Source: Paenibacillus cookii
GTDB taxonomy: Bacteria > Bacillota > Bacilli > Paenibacillales > Paenibacillaceae
Direction of reading: 5' to 3'
DNA length: 64,000 bases
NCBI RefSeq assembly: GCF_018333375.1
Contig: NZ_BORW01000001.1
Coordinates: forward strand, 372,001 to 436,000
Shown: in pieces, positions 43,507 through 55,200 of the stretch
Numbering within the stretch: position 1 is the stretch's first letter
Layout of the letters: each line of letters begins with the position of its first letter
The notes under the pieces: generated by a model
Database searches by the model: none
What the model saw: only the letters and a program-made list of their open reading frames with translations
Told to the model about the DNA's origin: nothing
Program-made: the position numbers and the translations under genes

Positions 43507-46500
43507 CTACAGCTGCTCCAGGGCAATTCTGGAGCCTCCGCCGGCCTGGTCGGCCGGGATGACCACAAGCTTGCGCGGAAGGCGGGCCCGCAGCTCCGGA
43601 ACGTGGCTGATGACGCCCACGGAAAGATGGTCGTTATGCAGCCGCTCCAGCGACGTAATGACCGTCTCGAGCAGCTCCGGGTCCAACGTGCCGAAACCTT
43701 CGTCCAGGAAAAAGAATTGAAGCGGATATTGGCCGCGAAGCTGGATTTGGGCCGACAAGGCCAGAGCCAGCGACAACGACGTCAAGAAGGTCTCGCCTCC
43801 CGATAACGTGGATACCGGCCTGCGGACGCCTCCGTTCGCGTCGTCCCGGATCAGGAAACCTCCGCCGGAATCGACTTCAAGCGCGTACCGCTGCTTGGTC
43901 AAAAACGCCAGGCGCTGGGATGCGGACTGGCTGACCTGCATCAGCTGCTCCTCGGCGATATATTCGACAAAAGCGTTGCCGCGCAGGCAGGATTGCAGTT
44001 TGGCAAGCTTTTCGGCCTCATGTTGGCGCTGCATGCGCAGCTTTTCGAGCTCCGTCCAACGGAGGTGACGCTTTTTGACGTCCTCCAGATCGCGCTCGGC
44101 CCGCGCCTTCATCCGAAGGGCTTCTTCGTCGGCCTCCCGGGCCGCCGCGAGCTCGCCGCTCACCTGCAGCCACTCTTCTTCCGTCAAGGAGCTGCCCGCC
44201 AGCTGCTCTTCGATATGGCGGATCGCCGCCAGCAAATCGCGTTCTCCTTCCCGATGCTGCCTTACCTTCGCGGCAAGCTCTTCGGCCTCCGAAGGAGAGA
44301 GGTAAGACTCTTCCACTTCGGCCGCCGTGGCGAACGGGGAATCCTGCAGCAGCGCTTCCCAGCGCCGCCCGGCAGCTTCATGATGCGCCGCGGCCGATTC
44401 CGCGGCCTGCTTGGCCATGGCAAAAGCCTTTGCGCTTTCGTGTTTCGCCTGCTCTGCCGATTGTCTCAGCCGCTTCGCCTCGGCAGCCGTTTCCCGCAAA
44501 GCTTTCAGTTCGCCCAGGCAGGCCTCCAAAAGGGCTTCGGCCCGACGGTCTCCGATCCAGGCTTGAAGGCGCTCCTCTTTTTCCGCGAGCAGCTCCTCTT
44601 TGCCCCGGAGCTCGGCATCGAGCTGAATATGCCGCTTCTCGGCCTCAAGCAAATTCCGTTCGAGCGACTGGACCGCCTGCTTTTTCTCGTCGAGGAACGG
44701 AACGCTGCGGCGCAGGCGCTCTTTCACGTCCTCCGCCTCGCGGTCTTTCTGCTGCAGAAGCGACCAACGGCTTTCGACCTCGCCGATCGGCAGCTCCGGC
44801 AGTTCCTCCGACCATCTTGCGTTCAGCTCGCCGATCTCGTCCGACAGCTGGTTCACGTTGTCTTCCAGCCGCTTCAGCAAGGCGGCGTCCGCTTCGGCCG
44901 CGGCTTCTTGCTTCAGCGTTTGCCGGCGCAGCGTTTCGCGTTTTTCGCTAAGCTCGGACGTCTCTTGTTTTACGCGGAGCAGCGCCGCGCCAAGCGATTC
45001 CCGTGCACGTTCCAGTTCGTCTGCGCGCTCGGCCCAGGCGGTAACGGCGGCGAAATCATCTGCGGCTTCAGCCGTCCCCTCTTCCGTTGCAGCCGCGGCG
45101 AGAGCCGTGCCAGAGTCTGCCAGGGAAGAGGCGGAAGCGCCCGGAAGGCTTGAAACTTCGTGAATCAGCTGCCGCAGGGCATACCTTACCTCCTGCAGCC
45201 GGCTTTTTGCTTCTTGAAGCAGCTGCAGCGAATGCTCCTCTTGTGCAGCATCGGCGTCCTCCGCCAAAACGGGCGCCGGATGCTCCAAGGAACCGCATAC
45301 CGGGCAGGGCCGTCCATCATGCAATTCCGCCGCGAGCGCGGCCGACAGGCTTCGGAGCTGGCGATGCTTCAACTCCTCCCGGAGCCGATGCTCGGCATGT
45401 TCCGCATCGCGCAGCGATTGCTCCGTCTGCCGGCTCGCCTGCTCCGCCTGCGACAGCAGCGAGGACATGCCGGCCGACAACTGCCGTTCGCGCTCCTGCA
45501 GCATAACGAGCTCGCGTTCCGCCTGACGCCGCTGCTCGTTTGCCGATGCCGCCTTAGTTTGCTGCTCCCCGTATTCACGGCGGGCTTTCATCAACCGGTC
45601 TTCGGCGGAACGGAGCAATTGCCGGAGCTCCAGCGCCTTATGCAGCAAGGAGCGTTCTTGGGCGGTCACTTCCAACTCGCCCAGCTTTTCCTGGAGATCC
45701 GCCTGCTTCTGTTCGCCCCGTTTCAACAGCTCCTGCTCCTTGGATAGCAGCTGGCGGAGCTCCAGCATTCCGTCCTGCGCTTCCTTCCGCTGGCGATGGA
45801 GCCGCTCGTACAGCGACTTGAGCTCGTCCCTTTCCTTCTGAAGCAGAACTGCCTGCTCCAATTGTTCCTTCCGCTGCAGCAGCTTCGGTTCCCCGGCTGC
45901 CAGCGCTTGCTGGGCCGCATCGTCGGATGCGCCGGCCTGCTCCGCTTCCCGCTGCGCCTCGGCGGCCGCCCTTTCCAGCTCCGCCGCAAGCGCCTCTTTT
46001 TGCTTCCAATCCTGCAGGCTTTCCCTCCATAAAGCGAGCGACGGCATCATGGACGACGACGCGGCCGATTTCGCCAGCTTTTGTTCGAGCCGCTGCATTT
46101 CCGGTTCCAGAGCCTGCAATTGCTCCAGCTTGGCCTGCTTCCGTTCTTTTTCGAGCTGACGCTCGCGGATTTTCCCTTTTTTTTCGGCTTCCGCGTTCAG
46201 CTCCTGTAGTTTGATCCGGGTCGCTCCCGCATGCCTTACGGCCTCGCCCAAACGGTCTTCCGCCGCTTGAAGGGCTTCTTCCCCCGCTTCGCCAAGCCCC
46301 TGCTGCTCCGCTTCCACGGCTTTCAGCGCGCCGTCGTTTTCCTTGATCCGGCGGCTCAGCTTCATGCCCAGCTGGTCCCCGTACTGCTCCAGGTGAAAAA
46401 GCCGCTGCAGCATTTGCCGGCGTTCGCTGCCTTTCAAGGAAAGAAACTCCGCGAATTTGCCCTGCGGCAGCACGACGGCCCGCGTGAAATCGTCCATTTT

Positions 46501-46920
46501 CAGTCCGATTCTCTCTTCCACGCAGCGCGTGACTTCGGCCAATTTGTCGGCAATGACTTGCTCGCCTTCCTCCGTGACCTCGATAAACCTGCTGAGCGTG
46601 TTGCTGACGGAAAGGTCGCCCGTCCTTTTGAACCTGCGTTCGACCCGGAAGCGCCGCTTGCCTTCGGCGGAAGCCAGTTCGAAACAAAAGGAAACGAACA
46701 GGGAATCCTCCGAATGGTTCATGATCCCCTGCGTCCCGTTCGCCGCCCGTTCGACTTTGCCGTACAGTGCGAGGGTCATCGCGTCAAGCAGCGTGGATTT
46801 GCCGCTTCCCGTCGGCCCGAAGATGCCGAACAGCCCCATGTCGCATAAATCCTCGAAATCGATCTGCTGCATCTCCCTGTAACTCTGCAGCCCGGACAGC
46901 TTCAATTGAATCGGCTTCAT
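43507..46920 (-). CDS. sbcC: Nuclease SbcCD subunit C
   Basis: SMC-like ATPase (1137 aa) that with SbcD cuts hairpins and blocked DNA ends. The Walker A GPTGSGKST is at residues 35-43. Long coiled coils (E, Q, A, L, R rich, residues about 180-980) surround a zinc hook CPVC at 539-542, nearly central. The signature LSGGETF and Walker B FFLDEGFGTLD lie at the C-terminal end. The Ala/Glu-rich arms inflate the shadow frames on the other strand. Its start overlaps the sbcD stop by 4 bp. Confidence 0.96.
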   Translation of the reverse strand: MKPIQLKLSGLQSYREMQQIDFEDLCDMGLFGIFGPTGSGKSTLLDAMTLALYGKVERAANGTQGIMNHSEDSLFVSFCFELASAEGKRRFRVERRFKRTGDLSVSNTLSRFIEVTEEGEQVIADKLAEVTRCVEERIGLKMDDFTRAVVLPQGKFAEFLSLKGSERRQMLQRLFHLEQYGDQLGMKLSRRIKENDGALKAVEAEQQGLGEAGEEALQAAEDRLGEAVRHAGATRIKLQELNAEAEKKGKIRERQLEKERKQAKLEQLQALEPEMQRLEQKLAKSAASSSMMPSLALWRESLQDWKQKEALAAELERAAAEAQREAEQAGASDDAAQQALAAGEPKLLQRKEQLEQAVLLQKERDELKSLYERLHRQRKEAQDGMLELRQLLSKEQELLKRGEQKQADLQEKLGELEVTAQERSLLHKALELRQLLRSAEDRLMKARREYGEQQTKAASANEQRRQAERELVMLQERERQLSAGMSSLLSQAEQASRQTEQSLRDAEHAEHRLREELKHRQLRSLSAALAAELHDGRPCPVCGSLEHPAPVLAEDADAAQEEHSLQLLQEAKSRLQEVRYALRQLIHEVSSLPGASASSLADSGTALAAAATEEGTAEAADDFAAVTAWAERADELERARESLGAALLRVKQETSELSEKRETLRRQTLKQEAAAEADAALLKRLEDNVNQLSDEIGELNARWSEELPELPIGEVESRWSLLQQKDREAEDVKERLRRSVPFLDEKKQAVQSLERNLLEAEKRHIQLDAELRGKEELLAEKEERLQAWIGDRRAEALLEACLGELKALRETAAEAKRLRQSAEQAKHESAKAFAMAKQAAESAAAHHEAAGRRWEALLQDSPFATAAEVEESYLSPSEAEELAAKVRQHREGERDLLAAIRHIEEQLAGSSLTEEEWLQVSGELAAAREADEEALRMKARAERDLEDVKKRHLRWTELEKLRMQRQHEAEKLAKLQSCLRGNAFVEYIAEEQLMQVSQSASQRLAFLTKQRYALEVDSGGGFLIRDDANGGVRRPVSTLSGGETFLTSLSLALALSAQIQLRGQYPLQFFFLDEGFGTLDPELLETVITSLERLHNDHLSVGVISHVPELRARLPRKLVVIPADQAGGGSRIALEQL

Positions 46921-48095
46921 TCGGCCTCACCTTCCTTCGCGTTCCCGTCCTCCGCCACGAGCTCGAGAAACATCTGCACCAATTCGTCCTCCGGCTCGGC
47001 CCCGCCGGTCTGCCGCTGGTAAAACCTGCGGAACAGCTCGGACACCGGGAGCCCGGAACGTTCCTGCCGAAGCTCTTCCCGCTCCATTTCCGGATAGATC
47101 GGACGGATATGTACGAAGCCGTCCCGGCTTCTGCGCAGGCGCTGGATCTCTCCGAGCGACAACGACTCGTTAAGGGATATTTCAAGATCGATAAAAGCGT
47201 CGGCATCCCTGCCTTCATCCAGCCACCGGTGCACTTCTTCGAGCCCTCCCTTGGCTTTCCACCGCACAAGCGGGCGGCCGCAGGACAGATGCACCTCCTC
47301 CAGCGCAGGCGCGCCTCCAGGCGCAACGTCGATCATCATGACCGACTTGGCCTGACCCGCTTCCGAAAAGCTGTAAGCAAGCGGAGAGCCGCTGTACCGG
47401 ATGATGCCCTCCCCTTTCACCGCCTGCGGGCGGTGAAGATGACCGAGCGCCGTGTACTGGGCCCCGATCGACAAAGCCGACGGGTCGACCGTATACGCGC
47501 CGCCTACCTGGATCGGGCGTTCGGAATCGCATTCCAAGCCGCCCAGCACGTAAATGTGGCTCATGGCCAGATTGACGGTTTCGGGCGTAAACTGTCCGGC
47601 AAGCTTCTTCATGAGCGTGCCTACGCGGGCGCTGTACGCCTTGCGCAGCTCTTCTTCCCCGCCTTCCGCCGAAAGCAGTTCGTTCAGCCTGGCTTCGGAA
47701 GGATAAGGCAGCGCGGCGATTTTGGCGATTTCCCCCGTCCGGGAAACGCCCACCGTCACCGCCTCGGCCACGGGCAGCCCGATCAGCGTAATCCCCTGGC
47801 GCGCCACCAAAGGCGATACCGAAGAAACGCGTTCAGGCTGGTCGTGATTCCCGGAGATGACGACCAAAGGCCGCCCGTTTTCCGTCAGCTTCGCGCAAGC
47901 CTCGTAAAAAAGCTGCTCCGCGGCCGCGGGCGGATTGACGGAATCGTAGACGTCTCCCGCCATCAAGATCAAATCCGCCTGCTGCCAATTGGCGATGCGG
48001 ACGAGCTCGTCCACGAAATTCTCCTGCTCCTTCAGCCTGCTGCGGCCTTCGAGCGTTTTTCCGAAATGCCAGTCTCCGGTATGCAGTATCCGCAT
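46917..48095 (-). CDS. sbcD: Nuclease SbcCD subunit D
   Basis: Mre11-type calcineurin-like phosphoesterase (392 aa; ATG 48095 behind AGGGGAGAA). Manganese ligands are visible in LHTGDWHFGK, AGDVYDSVN and VISGNHDQ, and further histidines in MSHIYV and LGHLHRPQ. It pairs with the overlapping sbcC and lies 68 bp after addA, apparently in one transcript. Confidence 0.96.
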   Translation of the reverse strand: MRILHTGDWHFGKTLEGRSRLKEQENFVDELVRIANWQQADLILMAGDVYDSVNPPAAAEQLFYEACAKLTENGRPLVVISGNHDQPERVSSVSPLVARQGITLIGLPVAEAVTVGVSRTGEIAKIAALPYPSEARLNELLSAEGGEEELRKAYSARVGTLMKKLAGQFTPETVNLAMSHIYVLGGLECDSERPIQVGGAYTVDPSALSIGAQYTALGHLHRPQAVKGEGIIRYSGSPLAYSFSEAGQAKSVMMIDVAPGGAPALEEVHLSCGRPLVRWKAKGGLEEVHRWLDEGRDADAFIDLEISLNESLSLGEIQRLRRSRDGFVHIRPIYPEMEREELRQERSGLPVSELFRRFYQRQTGGAEPEDELVQMFLELVAEDGNAKEGEAE

Positions 48096-48163
48096 GCGGC
48101 GTTCTCCCCTTTCCCATGTGCAAAACTTGACATCTATCAAATTGGGCATGCGCAAACTTGATC

Positions 48164-51100
48164 CTACAAGCGGACGGCATGTCCGCCGTCAAAAAAGTAC
48201 AGCCATTTCTCGGCGATTTCCTCGTGCAAAATGTCTTCCAGCGCTCTGGCGTACAGGTTCAGCTGGAATCGATACCGTTCGGTGAGCCCGTCGATTCCCC
48301 CCCGATGCTCGAGCACCCTGTCCGTTTTATAATCGACCAGCACCAGCTTGCCGTCATGGCGGAACAGGCAATCGACCACGCCTTGGATCAGCACCGTTTC
48401 TCCGTTTAAAGCGGAGGCCTCGAACAAGTCGGGCTCGTCCGGATGCAGGCCCGCCTGCTGCGTGAACAGCCCTTGATGGGCTTCCTCCGCGGGCATGCCG
48501 TAGCTGAACGGCATTTCCCGGGCCGTCCATTCGGCGGCCAGCAGCCGCTTTCCGACCTCCGCGGCAAAAAACATGCCCGCTTCTTCCGGCCGGATGACCT
48601 CCGCCTGCTCGCGCGTCAGCAGCTCGTGTTCGACCAAACGGCTTACGGTTTCCCTGACGGTCTCGGCGTCGACATGGCCCCGGTCCAGCGGTATATGCTG
48701 CATCAGCGTGTGGTACACCGTGCCGCGCTCCGCCGGCGTCAGCGCCGTTTGTTCCATGAATTTCGGCCGTCTGAGCGGAAGCGTGGCCGCCGCAACAAGT
48801 TCCGGACCGTCCGAGATTTCCCGGCGAAGCATCTCGTCCTCCATCCAATTTTCGGACGGCTGGTCCTGCAGCGTCAACAGCTTCTTCATTTCGGACACCG
48901 AGGTTTTGGCGGACAGCCGGGTCACGGTTTCGTAAGGATACCGCCAGGTCAAGCGTTCCGATACCCAGGACTCGCCGCGGGCCTCCCCGCTCTCCGCGGC
49001 TTCCACCGGCCGGCGTTCCATCATGGCTTGCAGCCGCTGTTTCCTGTCGGGAGAGGATGCCTCCTCCTCTTCCCAGCCGCCGAGCGCCGCCAGCGAAAGC
49101 TCGTCCGCAGAAAGCACCGATACGCTCCACCTGGAGGGATCGGAAGCGAGGACCGGCGGGGGAGCGGCGTCCGTTTCCGCCAGCTCCCGAAGCTTGCCGG
49201 CTCCCGGATGCCTGATGAGCGCCGGACCCACCCAGTCGATGTAGCTGCGCCCCCTGGCGAGCAAATAATCCGGAAGCGTATATTCGCGCTGCTCAAGCAC
49301 CTGGGCCCAGGATGACGCCTTTTTGCCGACGTCCTTGATCGTCCCGATCAGGTACAGCTTCTCCTTCGGGCGCGTCAGCCCGACATACAGCACGCGCATT
49401 TCCTCCGCCAGCAGCTCCAGTTGGGAGCGGCGGCGGATCGCGAGGTTCGGGAGCGTCGGGAAGCTGACCCGCTTCTCCTCGTCCACGAATTTGGGCCCGA
49501 AACCCAGTTCCTTATGCATCAGGAACGGAGCGTTCAAATCCTGTTGGTTGAAGGTTTTGGACATGCCCGCCAAAAACACGACGGGAAACTCGAGCCCTTT
49601 GCTTTTGTGGATGGTCATGATCCGTACGGCGTTGTCCCGCTGCTCGGTGCCGCTGCCGCCGCCGAGGTCGCCGCCCCGGTCGCGCAGCCGGGACACGAAG
49701 GTCAGGAACCGGAACAATCCCCGGGATGCCGTCGTCTGTTCGAATTGGACGGCCCGGTCGTGCAATGCTTTCAGGTTGTTCTGGCGCTCGGCGCCTCCCG
49801 GGAGTCCCCCGACCCAATCGAGGTATCCGGTCTCCCGGTAAACCTGCCAGATCAAATCCCCGAGGCTGATTCTGCGCGCGGCGTCGCGCCAGTTTTGCAG
49901 CTGCTCCGCGAACCCTTGGATTTTTTGCTGCAAAGCAGCCGGGATGCCGTCAGCGGCTTCGGCTCCGATCGCTCCGGCGTCCCCCTTGGCCTCCGCGCGA
50001 TCCGCAGGGAAAGGCGCGGCTTCCGAGGATGCAGCCGCCTCCGCTTCCGCAAGCAGGAGCTCCCTACGGGCCTCGTCTCCGGCGGACGCCGTACCGGGCC
50101 AAGCGGCAGCCGTCAGCGCATCGTAGAACGATCCGCCTCGAACCAGCCGGATCTGCGCAAGTTCTTCCTCCGTCAAGCCGACGATCGGGGAACGGAGTAC
50201 GCCGGCGAGCGGAATATCCTGCATGGGATTGTCGATGACCTGCAGAAGGGACAACATCACTTCCACTTCCGTCGCCTGAAAATAACCGCGGGCCTGCTCG
50301 CCGTCGGCGGGAATCCCGAGCTGCTTCAGCTCCTCCATCATCAGCGGCCCCCAAATATAGGCGGAACGCAGGAGAATGACCATATCGCCGTAACGCACCG
50401 GCCGCATTTCTTTAAGGCCCTTGTCGTAAACGAGCAGCGGCTTGGCGGACGTGTCGCCCATCAGCTGCCTGATCTTTTTGGCAATGGCCCTTGCTTCAAG
50501 CTGGGCCGTCTCCATTTCCTGCACTTCGCTTTCCTGCATCAACCCGTCCTGCTCGCCGGCCTGCGCCTCTTCCTGCTCGGACGGCCCGCTGCCGGCACGG
50601 TCGATCAGCAGAAGCTCGGGCGCATACGGATCCGCCGCCGCTTCCTCCGGCTCGGGAAACGAAGCCCCGTATACAAGCTCGGCCCGCTCGTCGTAGCCGA
50701 TCTCGGCCACGGTTTCGTTCATGATCTGGCGGAAGATGACGTTGACCGCGTCAACCACTTCCATCCGGCTGCGGAAGTTCCGCGCCAGGTCGATGCGGAT
50801 TCCGCTTCCGCCTTCGCTGCCGTAGCTTCGGTATTTATCCAGGAACAGCCCCGGCTCGGCCAGTCGGAAACGGTAGATGCTCTGCTTCACGTCGCCGACC
50901 ATAAATCGGTTTCCCGGTTGTTCCCTTGAAATCAGCCCGACGATCGTCTCCTGCACGCTGTTGGTATCCTGATATTCGTCAAGCAGCACTTCGTCAAACT
51001 GCTCGCGGTATTCAACCGCCGCATCGGAAGGCATCGGACGCTCCGGCGTCGAATCGGGATGCAGCAAAATCCGCAGGCAATAGTGCTCCAGATCGCTGAA

Positions 51101-52216
51101 ATCCACGGCCCCCCGCTTCCGTTTTTCCGCTTCGAACCGGTTGCCGAACTGAATCACAAGCTCCGCAAGCTCCCGCATCAGCGGGGCCGCTTCGTTCATT
51201 TCCGCCAAAAAGGATTCGGCCGGGCGGCCAAACAACGCGCCCCGCAGATCGGTCAGCGTTTTTTTGACGGTATCCCGCAGTTCCTTCACGCGCTCCTGCA
51301 GCCGGGGATCGGTATCGTCCTTGCGCACGCTTTTCAGCTTGCCGAAGGAAATCCCCTGAAACACCCCGTACAGTTCTTCCCAAGGACGATGATCCAACGC
51401 TTCTTGCAGGCCGCGGACCATGTCCAGATCGGCGTCCAGGTTATCCGCGTACGGGGCCGGTCCTCCGGAAGCCAACGCCAGTCCGCGCGCTTGCCGCAGG
51501 AGGCCTTCCGCGCCGGCCAGCGCCAGGCGGGCATCCTGCAAAATGCTGCGCACCCAGGCGGTTTCTCCGAGGCTGGCGGCATCCGAAACCGCAAAGGCTT
51601 CGGCCATGCTTCGCAGCCACTGATCCGGCCAGGCATGGCTGCGGGAAAAATCGTAGAGCTTTTGCACCAGCAGATGCATCGCGTCGTCGCTGCGCTCCCC
51701 GCTGAACCAATCCACCAGACGGATAAAATCGCTGCCGTCCGCTTCCTCGCCGTATTTTTCCTCGAAAAGCTCCTCGAGCAGCTCCTGGCGCATCAGCTCC
51801 GCTTCGTTTTCGTTGATGATCCGGAAATTCGGGTCCAAGGGAATCATCTGGTAGTAACGCCGGATGACCTCGAGGCAAAAGGAGTGGAGCGTCGTGATCG
51901 ACGCCCGGCCCAGAAGGGAAAGCTGACGGCGCAAATGCACGTTGTCCGGCTCCTTCTCCAGCTCCTTGTCCAGCGCTTCGCGAATCCGGTCCCGCATCTC
52001 CGCGGCAGCCGCCTTCGTGAAGGTTGCCACGAGCAGGCGGTCCACGCTGAATCCCTGCTCCTCGTCCGTTATTTTACGGATGATCCGTTCCACGAGCACG
52101 GCGGTTTTGCCGGAACCGGCCGCAGCGGCCACAAGGATGTCGTCGCCCGTTTCGGCGATCGCCTTCCATTGGTCGTCGCTCCATATGCTGCCTTCGGGTT
52201 TCGGTTTTAAGCTCAA
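48164..52216 (-). CDS. addA: ATP-dependent helicase/nuclease subunit A (AddA)
   Basis: Helicase-nuclease of double-strand-break repair, 1350 aa (B. subtilis AddA about 1230). UvrD-like motifs are all present: Walker A VAAAAGSGKT at 29-38, VLLDEYQDTN (motif II), MVGDVKQSIYRFR, and HKSKGLEFPVVF. The C-terminal PD-(D/E)XK nuclease has DYKTD with Asp1295 and Lys1297. It is longer than the family by Ala/Glu-rich low-complexity inserts (about residues 545-570 and 730-775). It overlaps the addB stop by 4 bp. Confidence 0.96.
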   Translation of the reverse strand: MSLKPKPEGSIWSDDQWKAIAETGDDILVAAAAGSGKTAVLVERIIRKITDEEQGFSVDRLLVATFTKAAAAEMRDRIREALDKELEKEPDNVHLRRQLSLLGRASITTLHSFCLEVIRRYYQMIPLDPNFRIINENEAELMRQELLEELFEEKYGEEADGSDFIRLVDWFSGERSDDAMHLLVQKLYDFSRSHAWPDQWLRSMAEAFAVSDAASLGETAWVRSILQDARLALAGAEGLLRQARGLALASGGPAPYADNLDADLDMVRGLQEALDHRPWEELYGVFQGISFGKLKSVRKDDTDPRLQERVKELRDTVKKTLTDLRGALFGRPAESFLAEMNEAAPLMRELAELVIQFGNRFEAEKRKRGAVDFSDLEHYCLRILLHPDSTPERPMPSDAAVEYREQFDEVLLDEYQDTNSVQETIVGLISREQPGNRFMVGDVKQSIYRFRLAEPGLFLDKYRSYGSEGGSGIRIDLARNFRSRMEVVDAVNVIFRQIMNETVAEIGYDERAELVYGASFPEPEEAAADPYAPELLLIDRAGSGPSEQEEAQAGEQDGLMQESEVQEMETAQLEARAIAKKIRQLMGDTSAKPLLVYDKGLKEMRPVRYGDMVILLRSAYIWGPLMMEELKQLGIPADGEQARGYFQATEVEVMLSLLQVIDNPMQDIPLAGVLRSPIVGLTEEELAQIRLVRGGSFYDALTAAAWPGTASAGDEARRELLLAEAEAAASSEAAPFPADRAEAKGDAGAIGAEAADGIPAALQQKIQGFAEQLQNWRDAARRISLGDLIWQVYRETGYLDWVGGLPGGAERQNNLKALHDRAVQFEQTTASRGLFRFLTFVSRLRDRGGDLGGGSGTEQRDNAVRIMTIHKSKGLEFPVVFLAGMSKTFNQQDLNAPFLMHKELGFGPKFVDEEKRVSFPTLPNLAIRRRSQLELLAEEMRVLYVGLTRPKEKLYLIGTIKDVGKKASSWAQVLEQREYTLPDYLLARGRSYIDWVGPALIRHPGAGKLRELAETDAAPPPVLASDPSRWSVSVLSADELSLAALGGWEEEEASSPDRKQRLQAMMERRPVEAAESGEARGESWVSERLTWRYPYETVTRLSAKTSVSEMKKLLTLQDQPSENWMEDEMLRREISDGPELVAAATLPLRRPKFMEQTALTPAERGTVYHTLMQHIPLDRGHVDAETVRETVSRLVEHELLTREQAEVIRPEEAGMFFAAEVGKRLLAAEWTAREMPFSYGMPAEEAHQGLFTQQAGLHPDEPDLFEASALNGETVLIQGVVDCLFRHDGKLVLVDYKTDRVLEHRGGIDGLTERYRFQLNLYARALEDILHEEIAEKWLYFFDGGHAVRL

Positions 52217-55200
52217 GACGTTTCTCCTCCTTTATGCTCGGACAACAGTTCCCATACCTGCGTTTTATCCGGTTTGCCCAGCAGATGGTAGTGGTTGCCT
52301 TCGACGGTCTCGTCAAATTGGCATACCGGCTTGAACGGGCAAAACGTGCAGGCGGTTTCCTGCTGGATGCGGTACGGTTCGATCCGCACGTCGCCCTCCG
52401 TAATCCTCGTTCCGATGCTTTCAATGCTGCGGCGGACCGAAGCCAGCAAATCGTCCCACTGCTCCGGCGTTGCCACGGACGCGCTGCTGTAGAAGCTGCC
52501 GTCCGCTTTGACGGCCACCGGCAGAATGGACGAATGCCCCTTGTCCAAGGAAGCGTCCATCAAGGACACCGTCTCCCGGTCGGCAAGCAGCAGCCCTTTC
52601 ATTTTGAACCGTTTGAGAAGCTCTTCCGCCGCCTGCTCCATCGTCATGCTGTTGGCCGACTGCAGGATCGGGTCATGCACGTGAAAATACAGCGTCCCTG
52701 CCGGCAGCGCCTTGCTGCCGAGCCACTGCTCCGCATAGGTCAGCAGCACGTCCAAATACGTCAGCATTTGCAGCGCAAGTCCGTAATACACTTCATGCAG
52801 CTTCAGGTCCTTATGCCCGGATTTGTAGTCGATGACCCGCAGCAAAAGCCCGTTTTCCCCATGGGCCAGGTCCACGCGGTCGATTCGGCCGACGACTTCC
52901 ATCACGGAACCGTTCTCCAGCTTGAAGGTCAGCGGCGGCAGCGGTTTCCCCGGCCCGAAATCAAGCTCCAGCCCCACGGGCTCGAAGCTGCCGCGGCGGG
53001 CATGCTCGCCCAAAATGACGGAGGCTCTGCCGACGATGTTTTTCAGCTTCCTTGAAATGTAGCCGTAGCGCTTCGAGCTGAGCAAAATTTCGCCCTGAAG
53101 CATCGGAGCGAGCCGTTCCACCGTCAGTTCCGCTTCCCTTCGGCATTCCTCCGCCGTCAGGCTTCCCCAGCTGCGGTTCTGCTCCTTCAGCCGGACGGCC
53201 ATTTCGCTTAGCGCGGCATGAAAAAGCTGACCGATGTCCGGCGCCTTCAGCCGGTACAGCTGGCGCTCCCTCAGCTTTAGCCCATGGGAGGCAAAATGCG
53301 AAAACGGGCACGCCACGAACCTCTCCATCCGCGACACGCTCGTGCGGACCTTGCTGCCGTACAGCCGGCGGCTGGTGCCGGCCGAAAGCGGCTTCGTCCC
53401 GTTGCGGTAAAACAGCGAACGGAGCAGCATGTCGAGCGGTCCGCGCCACTGCGGATCGGTTAAATACCAGTTGTAGGCGTTCCACCATATCTCCGGCATG
53501 TTCATGCCCTGTTTCCATCGCCGCAGCTGCACGATCAGATGTTTCAGCGTCTGGCGGGGATGTTCGATGAAGGCTTCATGCTCCGAAGCGGGCTGTTCCG
53601 CTCCCGGCTGGGCCAAAAGCGGCCGTGCCTGAAGGTGCGGAAACATTTTCGCCAAATGGCGGACGACTTCCGAAGGAAGCAGCTCCTTCCCTTCGTCGTC
53701 CGCCGCCGGATAACTGATCCAGACATGCCGGCTGGCGGAAGTCAAGGCGTTATAGATCAGGAAGCGTTCATCCAGCAGGCGGCGCGAAATGCCGGGGGCC
53801 AGTTCCATGCCCGCATCCGCAAGCACGGACCTTTCCTGTTCGGTAAGGACGCCGTCCTCCTGGAACACCGCCGGAATGACCCCGTCGTTCACCCCGAGCA
53901 AAAAAGCGTATTTGACGCCGCTCGTGCGGGTCCGGTCCATCGTTCCCACGAGCACCTGATCAAGCGAAGGGGGAACGAGTCCAAGCTTCAGCTCGCTGAG
54001 CCCGGTCTCCAGCATGCCCGCGAACAGGTCGAACGCCATTTTCTCCGGCCCCATCATCTCGACGATCTGATCCAGCAAATCCAGCACCTCGCCCCAAAGC
54101 TGCCGATGCTCCCTGGCCGCTTCCGGACGGCCGCCGAGCAGCGCTTCGCGGTTCCACGCGTCCAATTTCCGGGGAACGCCCGCGTCCTCAAGCAACCCGT
54201 AAACGGCCGTGCACATCTCCCGTGCCGTTTTGGCGCGTTTCATCCGTTTCTCGAAAGCAGCCAGCGGCCCGGTAACCGCCGCCCGGCAGCGTTCCATCAG
54301 CTCGAGCGTCTCTTCGGCTGTCTTCGGCCGCGCAGATCCCCCTTCTTCCAGCGACAGGCTCGGGACCGCCTTGAGCGGCCTTCCGTCCGTCCAGCGGTAG
54401 CCCTGAAGCCCGCAAGCGAGCGCATAGTTTTCGAAGCGGTCCATGTCTTCGCGCGTCAGCGACCCGTCAAGCGGGAGAAGCAGGTCGCTTTTGACGCAGC
54501 GGAACACGTCCTCATGCCTCCAGAACCGCCGGACCACATCCAGCGCGGCGCGAATGAACTCGGCAAGGGGATGGTGAAGCTCGCTCCTTTTCTGGTCAAG
54601 GAATACCGGAACGCCGTAATCGTGGAAAAGCGGCATGACGAGATGCTCGTAATCCGCGAGATTGCGCACGAACACGGCCATTTCGCGGAAGCGTACGCCT
54701 TCCTCGCGCGACAGCCGAAGCATCTCCCGCAGCGCTCCTTCGACCTCCGCCCGCCGGCTGGAGGCGGGATGGATCGAAATCGCTTCGCCGCTTTGGCCGG
54801 CGTTCGCCTCGTAGCGAAGGCGGCGATCGTACCCCCGCTCCAAATGGGCAAGCATCGGACTTTCCGCGAAACGCGGCGGCACGGGCGGAGCCAGCACCGT
54901 ATCGTCGATGTCCAGGCCCAATTCTTCCGCCATGCCCCTCAGCTTGACATAGGTCGTGGCGGTCGGATGGAACAAATCGAGCTCATGCGGCATCCGCGCG
55001 CCGTCGTAAGGTTTGTCCAGCGTCAAGGAAACGGTGACGGACCGGGCATGTAGCATCAACTGGCCGACCGCCAAAAGCTCCTGCGGAGTAAAGCCGTGGA
55101 ACCCGTCGATCCATATTTCCGCTCCGCGCAAATAGGCGGAGTCCTTCACCGCTTCGGTCAAACGGATCAAATTGTCTTCCTCGTCGATATACAGCGGCGA

